Below, piece after piece: positions 32,701 to 43,887 of a stretch of DNA of 64,000 nt (positions within the stretch are counted from its first letter, which is position 1; each line of letters starts with the position of its first letter). Under the pieces are notes generated by a model. It had not been told where the DNA came from and ran no database searches. It was given only the letters and a program-made list of their open reading frames with translations. Where the stretch lies: NCBI GenBank assembly GCA_029948255.1, contig JALIZF010001334.1:1-64000 (forward strand), written 5' to 3'. A program made the translations under genes and the position numbers. The DNA is from Telmatactis stephensoni (taxonomy: Eukaryota; Cnidaria; Anthozoa; Actiniaria; Isophelliidae).

Positions 32701-35700
32701 TTATTCCCCATCCCACTGCAACAAGACACATGAAGAAGGTAATGAGAAGAAGAACTGTGAAGAGATAGTTGGATCTTGCTCCCTGGTATGGTCGGTTGGA
32801 TGGTTTGTTGTTGAACATTAAACTGATCTGAAGTTGAACACATCAAAAGATTTTAAAATATAAAAAAGTAGTTTGAATTCAATAAACATTAAGGGAAATG
32901 TGACCTTTGGAAGGAGGAAGAGGAGGAGGGAAAGGAGGTCCCCCTTCCCCTAGAGAATCACTATCCCTGTCCCTCCTCCTTGAGCTACTATGCAAGCTGA
33001 GCCCTACTTTCCCACCCCACTGTTTGTTCATTTGATTGACCTTTGACACAGGAAGTCCAAGCAACTTGGTGCAGCCAAAGTCCAGTACTAGAACTAACAT
33101 CATTATGAACCCAGGGCATCAAGAGGAGGAGGAGGAGGGTGAAGGGGTTCACTTATAATGTCATAGGTGCCCCAGGAAGCTATGATAGCTACAACCATTA
33201 GTATTGAACCCAACTAAATGGGACAATCAATGGAATTAAAGATTGACATTGAGTGCATAAACAAACTAACCTTCTTCAAATAAAATATTATAAACAATTT
33301 CACCACACCCATGGCTGGAATGAGAGGACTAAAAAATGTTCCAATCCTAGAACCCCAAAAAATAGGAGATTAGAAAAAACAGTATATTATTTTAATTTGC
33401 AACACAGCAATAAAAAATTAATCTAATTATTAGATTGTAGATGTATATAGACTCACCAAATCAGACACTGGCCATACACCAGATCCAAAACATTTTTTGG
33501 GATCTGAAACTCAGGCATGACATTCAGCTTTCTAAACAGCTTGGTGTGTTTGTGTAACAACCTATAAAAATCCAGTTCAGGGTTTGATTAAAGACTTTTT
33601 TCCATGGACCTTTTAATTTTCATCCAAAAGCTTACTACTTACTTTCTGATGGTTTCCAGAAAGGCCGTTGTTAAAATGACAACAAAAAGATCAATCCAGA
33701 TAAGCATGTACATCTGAGATGCTATCTCATTTTCCCAGCTCTGTCACAACAAACAATTATAATAATAGTACACATGTAAGCTTTGACAGGAAACCACAGA
33801 TAGTGCCAGGCAATAGCCAGACTGTAATCTCTACAGATAATAATAACTGAAGTATTTTTGGCAGCATCTATAATAACATGGAGCTAGAATATTTTTCTTA
33901 TTGCAGTGATTTATCCTGGCTATATAGCACTCAGGTGCTGAGATCAAAACATTCAAAGTTTTGTGCTGTGACTACACTAAGTGTCATCCATACAAGAGTG
34001 TTCATCAAGCAGACTTATTTAATCACATAACTCTAGGAGTTTCGTATAAGACTTATACGAAACACAATTAGTGTTTATCAGCCTCTACTAATACATAATT
34101 CACAGGAGTTTTCACAGGAGTGGTCACTAGGCAGACTATAACTTGATAGGGATAACAGTATGTACATACAAACACCTACTTACTTGTCTACAACATAACT
34201 TTCTGTTGTCATCAGAGCAGCGATTCCCAACTTCAGCATAGAGGGTAATCATCAGCACAGCAATTGAGGCCAGCCTCAACAGTACAGTCCTATTAACAAT
34301 AAATAACATTTGATTGTAATGAAGAATGTTTGGTAAGAATGCACGTAGAAGAAAAATAGAATTATTTGATCAAAACAATTACTGGTCAGGAATGAAATAT
34401 GAAAAAAGTACCTGTTCAAAATTATACTAAAATGTAGTGAAACCCTAATATACTGACTGTACATGTACATTTAACACTTAAATCCCACAATAATGAATCA
34501 CTTTTTCTGCACTATCAAACAGAGGATAGAGTGGATTTCGTATGACTTTGAAAAACTATGGCATGGTCACGGCACGGCACGGCCACGGCACAGAACCTCG
34601 CCTGCTGATTTCTTCGCAAATTTGTAAAGAAATCAGCAGGCGAGGTTCCGTACCGTGGCTGTGCCCTGCCGTAGTTTTTCAAAGTCATACGAAATCCACT
34701 CTATATGGATATCAAACTCAACCAGGATGACACTAAAAACACCCACATCTTGACACACATATCCCCCTATTATTGACTGAAATAACTGAGACCATACTGC
34801 ATGACTGATTTACCACTCATAAGAAGACTGAAAGTTACATGTATAATTGAAACAAGTCACAGATCTTATAAATGAATGTGTTTGAGCCATACCTCCACAG
34901 ATTTAAAGCAACCTCAAACCTAGGACTCCAGTCTTCTAGTTGTGAAAGGACTTGGAAGAATGGTGGCAAGATCAAGTTCAAAGCAGTGATAGTGAGTGAT
35001 GGGGCGGATCTGATTATAGTTTTGACAATGTTGGATTGGTTTTCTTGGTACGTCTAAAAAAGGAGATTTTATCATTGATATATCTGTACATAGACCAAAC
35101 TGGCTAATGTGTTGCTATATATTATGTAATATGTTTCCTCCCAATGTGTAGTTCCAGAAAATATCCATACCCCCACCACAGAGGGAATTTCGTATTACCC
35201 CCCCCCCCCCCACACACACACACACACCCTGGAATTTCCACTTTTGCATTATGATACCCCACCCACGCAAGGATTTATTGAAGGTTGCTTTCTTCAATTT
35301 CTCGTCTCCAAAGGAAAAAATTGTTTAGAAAATTGATTCAAAAATGTGTAAAACTGAATTATTTCACTTATTATAAGTTTTTATCAATTGAAAATGAAAG
35401 AAGATATTCCATGCATGACCTTGAGCCATATATTTTCCCATCTGGCCCTCCCACTTAGTCAATAAGTACATAATAATTATATTCTTACTAGAACATTTGG
35501 GTCTCATCCCAATGACTGTGATTATGCTATGATTTAAGACAGTCATACAAAACTCTGTCTCTACAGTAGGTATACAATGTACTTACAGGGTCAGTAGAGA
35601 TTTGAACTGTGACATAAATAGCATAGATGGCAGCACCAAGAAGAACAACGATTAAAAATGAAATAAACACTCTCAAAGTGTAAAGTTTTGCTTTCATGGC

Positions 35701-38700
35701 TGTTGTACGATTTTGGACTTTCTCTAAGCGTTCTTCTTCTGCTAACTCAGCCTAAGAGATGAATTATATGAAAAATTTGAAAAAAGTTAAGCTGATAGTC
35801 CCAACGAGTTTTTTCCAAGGGGGGTTCCGTTTCTTAAATCCAGCTGTGTATAATACTCTATTCTTTGGTCCAAGTTTGACAAAAAAATAATGGCTGGACC
35901 CCTTCAACCCCCCTGGATCCACCACTGTCAGCTATCCCTTTATAGAAGTATCATGATAGAAGCTATTTTGCAAGCTTCAGTACGACATTTCATGTCAAAA
36001 GAACCCCATTGTTAGGGCTAGATAAGGAATAGGTTTAGGCTAGGGACTGGGATAGGGTCTGGGATAGGGTTTACCCCTAACCTAGCTAGCCCCAAATACC
36101 TAAAATCTAGCCCTAATAATGGTGTTGATTCCCATCAACGATTTTTCCGTGCAACAAACATTAACCATAAAGTTTATGCCGCAGAAAATACAAAACACAA
36201 CTATCAGTTTAACGATAGTTTTGCTTAGTGAACAAGTTGCAAATGTTTGATATGAATTTTAAAAACGTTTAACATATAATTATCAATTTGACCAAGTGTT
36301 GTGCGGAAAATCAATGTTGCGAATCGATCCTTGTAACATCATTCACCCTTACATTGATATCTTGGCATATGTTCTGGCTCTTTACATTGGCAGCATTTTC
36401 ATCATCAATACAGAAGTCCCATGCAGCAAAAACTTTATTGCAGTAAGAATAGAATGTGCCACCACCTTCAATGTAACTCTCCTCAAAACTCTTTGTTAGA
36501 CTGGAAAAGAGGGGAAAATATCAAGGACAATTACGATGGCAATACGCCATATGCACTAACAGGTCACGTGACCCTATCTCCCCTAAATCAAGCAGCACCA
36601 TCAAAATGAACGCCAGAAATAGAAAGAGCACCTCGATATTTATTAGTAAAAGTGCAAATTTTCATCTCCTAAGATGTAATACAGGAGAAATGACAGTAAA
36701 TTTAAGATTGGATTTTTCTTAAGATTCGTTCAGAAAAGCGCGTTGGATGGCACGAGCTTGTCATTTCTCCTGTATTACATCTTAGGAGATGAAACTTTGC
36801 ACTTTTACTAATATCAAGGTGCTCTTTCACTTTTTGGAGTTCATTTTGATGGTGTTGCTTGATTTAGGGGAGATAGGGTCACGTGACCTGTTAGTGCATA
36901 TGGCCTATTAGTAACTAATAAATTGAAGTTACATTTGTAAGCTCAAGTTACATGTATTTGGATCACATTGATGGGTTTCATATGTCTGATTTCATTGAAT
37001 TTCAGTCTAATTGGAATTTTCATTAGCCAAATGACAAGTTTTCAGCAGAATATTCTCTGGTTGAAAGCACATGGTACTGTAGCTAATGTTTGACCACCAT
37101 TAATTTGAGAAAGATAATGAGATTCATCAGCTTTTTGAAATGCAGAAATAATGCACTTACAGTGTGCATAGATAGAAAAGTTAATATCCATGGTACCTTT
37201 TAACATTAGAATTGCAACAATTAGTAGCATAACAGTACTCACTTTTTAACCATTAGCAACAAACTAAAAAAGAAGTAGCCTCCACCAACAAGAAGGTAAG
37301 CAAGAGGCAAATTGTATTTATCATCATTTATACCAAGCTCTGTATTTGGTGGATAGTTACTGTAAAACATAATGGTGGTGTTGATCCATCCCTGATGAAA
37401 AAAAAAAACAGAATCAAAACTATGCATGGTCTCAGAGCTTGTGTTGGCCAACTGTCAGTTGATTATCTGAGACATCATATAAAGCCTTACCTGGCCTGTA
37501 ATAAAGTCTACAATCAGACTATCAACTGATTTCCCTGTATATCTATGTGCTGGGTAACCATATGTGCAGCTATTTGTTCCAGGAGCTGCTGTATAGTTAT
37601 CAAATGTTGATGGATGATAATCAGCTATGATGGTAGGAATACCAGTAAATCCAAAGACAAGAACAAACACAAATAAATTGAGAAAGAGCAGCCACTTGAG
37701 GAACAGGAAGTATGATAACACTCCATTGCCAAATCGACCTGAAATTCAAATATATTTTCAATTATGAAGAGCACCCAGTAAACTTGTTACTGATAATTTA
37801 ATTAGTGAATTACATGACTGTACGATTGAGTTTTGGTCTGATCCAATTGTGTGAAAACTACACTCTCAATAATTAAATTACATAAATGATTATTAATAAT
37901 GATTTTAAAAAATCAGTACAAAAAATTGTACTGAATCAGTCTAAGGGAGTTTCATTTATAACAGTTTATGCTTCAAGATCATAGCATACTGGTACTGAGT
38001 TTCATGTGGTCAAGAAGATAACAAGAGTTATAAATAAAGTATGTGACAAGGGAAAAGCTCTTACTACTATGTTAGCACAAAGGCCAAAAATATCCAATCA
38101 CTGTGCCAAAAGTCCAATTATTGAGCAATTAAAATAATTTATTAATGAGAACATCACTCCAAGTGATAATTCAGGATTTGATTGGACATTTAACTTCTTG
38201 CACAGAACCCATCATCATATCAATCTTACTGCATCTGGGTTAAAAATATCTACCTTCCACCTGCTTCAAATGTCCTTTCCAAAGCTCAATGTCTTGAAAG
38301 AATTCTTTTATACCTAATGTAAATCTGTGACAACCCTGAGGATTAGAGTAAATCAATCAATCAAAGAAATATTTACATTTCACCATGTTGAACATCATTC
38401 ATTTGGTTCAATATGCACTAACAGGTCACATGACCGTATCTCCCATAAATTAAGCACCACCATCACATTAAATGCCAGAAATAGAAAGATCACCTCAATA
38501 TTAATGAAAGTGGAAAGTTTCAGCTCATAAGATGTAATACAAGAGAAATGACAGTAAATTTAATTTAGATTGAATATTCTTTTAAGATTCGTTTGGAATC
38601 GTTGGATGGCACGAGTGCTTTCCCAAATGAATCTTAAGAAAATAATATATAATGAATCTTAAATTTGATGTCATATTTTTTCTTATTCATCTAACTTATA

Positions 38701-41700
38701 AATTGAAACTTTGTACTTTTACTAATATCGAGGTGCTCTTTCATTTTTTGGAGTTCATTTTGATGGTGCTGCTTGATTTAGGGGAGATAGGGTCACATGA
38801 CCTGTTAGTGCATATGGCCTATTCTCATATTAATTTTATTACAATAGACAGTGACCAGTCTGATCAAAATTCAACTCATCACTTCACAAATTAGGATAAA
38901 TGGGGGCAAACCACATGACAGGGTGTGATTGTTTTAACATTCCATTTTTTAACATCTCCTAACCTTAGGACTTCAGGGATTTGTACATGTAAATTCAAAC
39001 TTATATCTTTGGCAGATGCCCTTGCTATAATTTTAAGCTTGATTTATTACTAACTATACTCTCTCAATGTCGACCATTGTAAGATCCAGAGATAATAAAT
39101 GTCAATTAAACTAAGTATTTGATTGTTTTGCACCAGGATTATTAAAAGATCCCAATCAGATTTTTTTTCATTTATAAGTGGAGTACAGGTACATGTAGCT
39201 GTCATAAGACACCAGCTGCTACCACAATGCTTTTTAACAGCACATGAGCAATAATGGGCTTTTGGCAGGTGTTGCGTGACATTTTAAATTTTAATCCAAC
39301 ATAAACAAAAATATAATATTTGAAAAGAACACACCAAAATTAGTACAAGTTGAGATTTTGAAGTAGTTTCGATGAATAGCGCCAAAGTTATGGGCAGACA
39401 AAGTTTGCTTTATTTGTATAGAAACGTTCGTTGGTGGGGGCGAGATGACCGGATACCGATGCAGTAAGTTTGATATGATGATGGGTTCTTTTGCCCACCG
39501 CCGAACATTTCTATAGAAAAAGAACCAACTTCAGCTACCCATAACTTTGGCGCTATTCATCGAAACTACTTCAAAACCGCAACTTTTACTAATTTTGGTG
39601 TGTTCTTTTCAAATATTATATTTTATTTGTTTTTCTTGGATTAAAATTTAAAATGTCACGCAAGGCCTGCCAAAAGCCCATTAAAGGGCTCCCTATGAAA
39701 ATGACCTAGCTAATATAAGTGACTTTTTGATGGACGTGCTGAGATTAATTTTTCCAGCATAGGTAAATGTTAATTATACCTTTTTATACCATTGAAAAAA
39801 TATAAAAAATGTCCTGAGATTAATTTTTCTAGCATAGGAAAATGTTAATTATACCTTTTTATAACATTGAAAAAATATCAAAAACGTCCTGAGATTAATT
39901 TTTCTAGCATAGGAAAATGTTAATTATACCTTTTTATACCATTGAAAAAATATATCAAAAAGTCACTTAGGCCGTTTTTACATGGGACCCTTCAATTACT
40001 TGCATGAGAGCAATGTACATGTAATAACAGGTATTTGTTTAAAAAAATTACCATGGATGTCTGTAGCTTGAAAGCTTTCCAGCATGAAATATGCCTGACT
40101 GGCTTAATTATTGACTGTTGCCTCCTAAAATGAAAAACATCAACATGTAAAATAATTACATAGCAGCCTCGAATGAATCTGATATTGCAAAGAATACTGT
40201 ATGCTCCGTGGAGTTACTAAAAGCCAAGGGTGCAAGGGTGGCCAAGTGGTTAGACTGCTTGCCTCTCACCGCTGTGGTCCCTGATTCGATTCCCGGATGG
40301 GGCACTTCATGTGAGTTGAGTTTGTTAGTTCATTCTCTCCCTTGCTTCGAGGGTTTTTCTCCGGGTCCTCCGGTTTTCCTCTCTCCATCGAAAACGAACT
40401 GGTGAGTCGAGTGATTATTTGCAAAATATCCAAGGTAGAGGTAGTGAGTGTGAGAGTATAGTGTCCCCCAATTAGTTCGCGAGCGCTATAAGACTAGGAC
40501 ACTTAAATAAACAGGGGTTTTTTTTGTCAAGACAGATCAAATTCACTGATTGGCCTCTAGCCATCACATGGTGTATATTGTGTTACAATCACCAGAACAT
40601 TTGGACATTGTAAAATTGTCATATAAGTATAGAAACTTTTCCATAGTTTATCAATTTGATATAACTTGCTTTGCAGCTGTTGTATTCTTTGTATGTATTA
40701 CATATAGTCTTTAACCTTCAATTAAAAGTCTTACTGCTGCACTATAACCAAAAGACCGAATCAGGTCAATAAACTATGGAAAATCTAAACACAACAATTC
40801 AGTGACAATCATTAACTAGACAATCATTTCATCAAAACTCTCATATTACCATGGATACCAGAGGGGCTTGTTGTCTTTTGTGGGAGTCAAATGAGTCATG
40901 AAGTAACAAGAAATTGAGTTGCGAAGCTACGATGATCGAGTTGTGAAGCAAGGAGCCCCTCTGGCCACTCGAGTCAATTTTTTTCGAGTCAGTTATTTTT
41001 TAAAGAAAAAAATTAATTCACACGTTGATCGGCTATTCATTTTATTGCCATAGAAATCACCAAAGGAATACCAAAGGTCCATTTTGATTGATTCTCACAT
41101 ACAGATTATGACAGGAAGTGATTACCAAAGCAAGGCTTTCCATTTGAGATGTCTCAAGTGGCCAGAGGTTTATGGACCAAACAAACTAAAATACACACAA
41201 AATGTCCTACAAAATTACTCTAAATCATGAAAGTTCTCAAAGTAAGCTTAAGCTACTTATTATGTTTGCCTACACACAGCCAGTTTACTGAGTATTATTT
41301 TTGTAATGGATCGGCATCATTTCATATCTTCCAAAATGTCCAATGGAAGTCATTTGATTTTTTTGCCGTAGTTTTCAGAAACAGATTCTATTTGGTGAAA
41401 ATTCGTTAAGATGGACGAAATTGGAGAAAGAATTGGGATTGGAGACCCAGCAGCTCAGGAGAATGATGATGAATAAATCAGACCTAGTAGACACACCCTC
41501 GGGAAGATAATCTTCCTGAAGAGGGAGAACAATGATGATGAATGATGACTATTTTCAACTGCTAGCTTTATAAATCAAACATATTGAGAGAGATCGACAG
41601 CTAAGAAAGGAAAAAAAGTGTCAGTCCCAGACCAGAATACTCGTCCGCAGAATTCTAACCAATCAGATTTTTTTCCTTTCTTCTTTGGACCAGCATGCTA

Positions 41701-43887
41701 TAACTCTGCCATAGCTGGTCCCAAGCCCAGTTGAGAAAGTAGGGGGTTGCATGGGCATGGGCTAGCAACCTGTCCTGTAAAATATATGCTTGCTACAGAA
41801 ACAAGGGACAAACAGCATGCTATATAAGGAGCAAGTGTGGCTCAGTTCAATAGTGCACATCACCCTAAGCACGAGGTCCAGGTTCAATTCCCAGTAACCT
41901 CACACACACTTGTTTCTACTTCTTTCCATTATGAGTAAAGCTCTTTTAATTAGCAGCCTTTATATAAGGTCAGGTAAAATGAGGGCACTGTCAGCTTTAA
42001 GTTTATTAGTCAGATGATGACTATTACAAGCTACCGATGTAAAATTTAACAAATTGAAGATGGTTTTGAGTTGTCTGTCCTCTTATTGACACACTCTTGA
42101 CGTCATAAAATGTTCAAAACTCAAGTGGAATCATGAGCGCAGCGAGTGGTTTCACTGCAAAGTTTTGAACATTTTATGGCGTCAAGAGTGTGTCAATAAG
42201 AGGACAGACAACTCAAAACCATCTTCAATTCGTTTTTTACAACAATTATTTGAGATAAAAGTTAAAAAATCCTTTTCAAACGGGGCAACAGAACTAGCGC
42301 GTGCGCTGAAACGCGTCAGCAGTGTGTCTGTCCTCTTATTGACAAACTCTAAACAACCAATCAGATCGCGAGATTAGTATCAAGTGTTGTAAAAAAGGTC
42401 CTTTCCCTTTTATACTTTTAATTTAATAAACATGCATAAATAGCTTTTTGTAATTTGCAGTATGACATGACACATATTTTTCAATATTTTTAATGTAGGA
42501 ATTTAACTTGACACTGGTCAAAGTTTTAATTTTGGGTCACCAGAAAGGAACCAAGAAAAACATCCGTAGTTGACATTAAAGAGACAACCAGATTAAGAAA
42601 CACTAATAGATTGTCTTCAAATTGTCACTTCATCTCAAAACTTTCAGCTGTACGCAGGAAAATATGTTAATATTATTTCCCAGCTTGGGGCAAACATGGG
42701 GCTTCCCTGGGTCTAACCAAGGAATCCCTGAGAATCTGTACTATTTTTACAAGTTTGGGTATTACAGATTTCCTAAGTAAAATAGATCAGATTCCCAGTT
42801 TAGACCCAGGGAAACCCCAAGCTGGGAAATGACATTTTTTACTCCCTGCTGACTTCAGCTGTCAGGTCGCCATGTTTGGCGAGAAGAACCGTCCGGTAAA
42901 ATGTAATTAGGAATCTAAACAAACTAACAGCTTTTTAATGTCAAAAAAATACTCCAAGGCAAAATAATAATGTTGATTGTGGTTCTGAAGTTTGTTATGT
43001 ATTTTTTTGTTTGTGTTGATCTCCGAGTTGCATAAAATCAACCACGATGACCGCGAATTGAATATTTTTTGGACACAAAGTGGTCCAATTGGATAAACAG
43101 CAAGTGCTGTGAACAACGAGATGGTTCCAACAAAATTCGCAGAACGTCTTATTTTTACAAAACATAAAAAAACTATTAAATTCAATTTTAAAGCGTAGGC
43201 ACATCATTCAACACTCCATTTATAGTAATTTCACTTTAGTTGTTGAGCTCAAAAATGTCTTAGGGCCTTGGGTAAAATTAGAAGCCTAGCGCGTTAAAAA
43301 TTGATCACATTAGAAATTCGATGTAAAATACATGTTTATATCTTGATTTTCAAGCTCAATGAGATTAAAAAATCTAATAAAATCAACCAAAACTCCATAC
43401 GAAATTTGTGACGTTCGGTGGAACTCCGTCAAACCGTGATCAAACGGAGAACCGGCCGAGAAAACACACAATTCACAAACAGAAAGGTCACCTACCTAAT
43501 CTCTCTCTTTTGACGCATTGGGGCAGCGATAGCTTTTACGCTTTCCACAGGTTCTAGATCTTGTTCTACATCTTCCAACTCCTCCACCACCCGTACAGAT
43601 TCTCTCCGTTTTGCAGATCGTCTTCTAACTGTCCCATGGCGTGTATTTGCAGCTCGACTTGGAAGACGACGACTGAGACTTTGTTGTGGTCCTACATCTT
43701 CCTCATAAACGGCATAAGGGTCGACTACAAAGTACAAACAAAACCCACATAAGTCTTCACGTGTATACATAGTATAAAGAGGTCATTTGGACTCAAATTT
43801 CACTGCTGGAAAAGTTGTTAAAAATTATTCAAAACCAGTTTGCTCACCGCTGTATGGATCGTCAGTGGAAATAGTCTGCAGCTCCAT
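29731..43887 (-). CDS. TMC family transmembrane channel-like protein
   Basis: Exons (transcript order): 43887-43848, 43724-43496, 40124-40052, 38335-38254, 37738-37491, 37391-37243, 36500-36386, 35751-35587, 35053-34893, 34289-34184, 33740-33643, 33561-33457, 33346-33271, 32827-32697, 32560-32531, 32229-32095, 31290-31212, 29883-29731. They sum to 2175 bases, with phases consistent throughout: 724 residues and a stop. The cytoplasmic N terminus is charged. Then come the TMC landmarks: ELWKGHLKQVEGRFGNG before TM1, YCNKVFAAWDFCI, the signature region SWENEIASQMYMLIWIDLF, IPKNVLDLVYGQCLIW, FSPLIPAMGVVKLFIIFYLK, and a late SCHGPFR, about ten membrane segments in all. The acidic tail has five Asp in a row. 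The first residue of the family's CWE triplet is Ser. Length and the YCNKVF-WDFCI stretch suggest the TMC4/7/8 branch, not TMC1/2. TMC1/2 form mechanosensory channels; the role of this branch is less clear. Confidence 0.93.
29960..30660. repeat. 87-bp minisatellite in the last TMC intron
   Basis: About eight copies. Starts of taaatgtatg at 30021, 30108, 30195, 30286, 30373, 30460 and 30547 give a period of 87 (one unit 91). The unit contains gatcagatcgatggtgaaga. The outer copies are more diverged. As 87 is a multiple of three, a 178-codon frame stays open on the minus strand, but it is intronic. Confidence 0.93.
31487..31950. repeat. 18-bp minisatellite in TMC intron 16
   Basis: About 26 copies of ggtcactaaggacaggat, varying almost only at the final bases (gat/gaa). 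The 18-base period keeps frames open on both strands (VTKDRM on plus, ILSLVT and VLSDHP on minus). These are not proteins. The array lies in the intron between the exons ending at 32095 and starting at 31290. Confidence 0.95.
34531..34704. mobile_element. MITE with agagtggatttcgtatgact termini
   Basis: Terminal inverted repeats of about 30 bp (agagtggatttcgtatgact at the left, its reverse complement at the right). An inner palindrome lies around cgcctgctgatttctt. It is in TMC intron 9. The ends resemble those of the elements at 56165, 58553 and 60690. Confidence 0.85.
36540..36906. mobile_element. Foldback element, copy 1, in TMC intron 6
   Basis: Arms of about 140 bp in inverted orientation, outermost catatgcactaacaggtca paired with tgacctgttagtgcatatg. 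Also included are the inner stretches gtcacgtgaccctatctccc and tcctaagatgtaatacagga. It ends 40 bases from the exon start at 36500. Second copy at 38408-38825. Confidence 0.88.
38408..38825. mobile_element. Foldback element, copy 2, in TMC intron 3
   Basis: Same family as 36540-36906, longer and more diverged, with an extra AT-rich insert around 38620-38690. The ends tatgcactaacaggtcacat and its reverse complement are kept. Confidence 0.85.
39255..39684. mobile_element. Inverted-repeat element in TMC intron 3
   Basis: Arms of about 190 bp. The outer words gggcttttggcagg and cctgccaaaagccc pair, as do tgaatagcgccaaagttatg and its complement. The central unpaired part is about 60 bp. No coding capacity. 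Confidence 0.88.
39730..39963. repeat. Three tandem copies of a unit of about 75 bp
   Basis: The unit begins ctgagattaatttttctagc and ends in ccattgaaaaaatat. The three copies differ at a few sites. Located in TMC intron 3, directly beside the inverted-repeat element. Confidence 0.9.
40228..40520 (+). repeat. tRNA-derived SINE, full copy
   Basis: The head contains ggtggccaagtggttagact (A box) and gattcgattcccg (B box). The body has tttttctccgggtcctccgg and ccaaggtagaggtagtgagt, and the end is T-rich. Same family as 54262-54540 (plus), 52990-53165 (minus) and the tail at 7625-7692. In TMC intron 2. Confidence 0.85.
41828..41990 (+). repeat. tRNA-derived SINE of a further family
   Basis: The tRNA-like head has agtgtggctcagttcaatag and aggttcaattccc, followed by tttctacttctttccattat. 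It differs in head sequence from the copy at 40228. In TMC intron 2. Confidence 0.6.
42045..42397 (+). mobile_element. Foldback element, second copy (inverted relative to 25628)
   Basis: Same sequence as 25628-25978 in reverse, with the palindrome at about 42052-42233 and the flank on the right. The shared 70-codon frame is at 42165-42377 and differs at few residues. In TMC intron 2. Confidence 0.85.
42674..42832. mobile_element. MITE with atttcccagcttgggg termini
   Basis: Inverted ends: atttcccagcttgggg at the left and ccccaagctgggaaat at the right. Inner pairs include cctgggtcta and tagacccagg. In TMC intron 2. Confidence 0.85.

Noticed and set aside
32655..32846. 63-codon minus-strand frame rich in Gln/Ser
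   Set aside because: Wrong frame of TMC exon 32827-32697; the in-phase frame gives TMC sequence.
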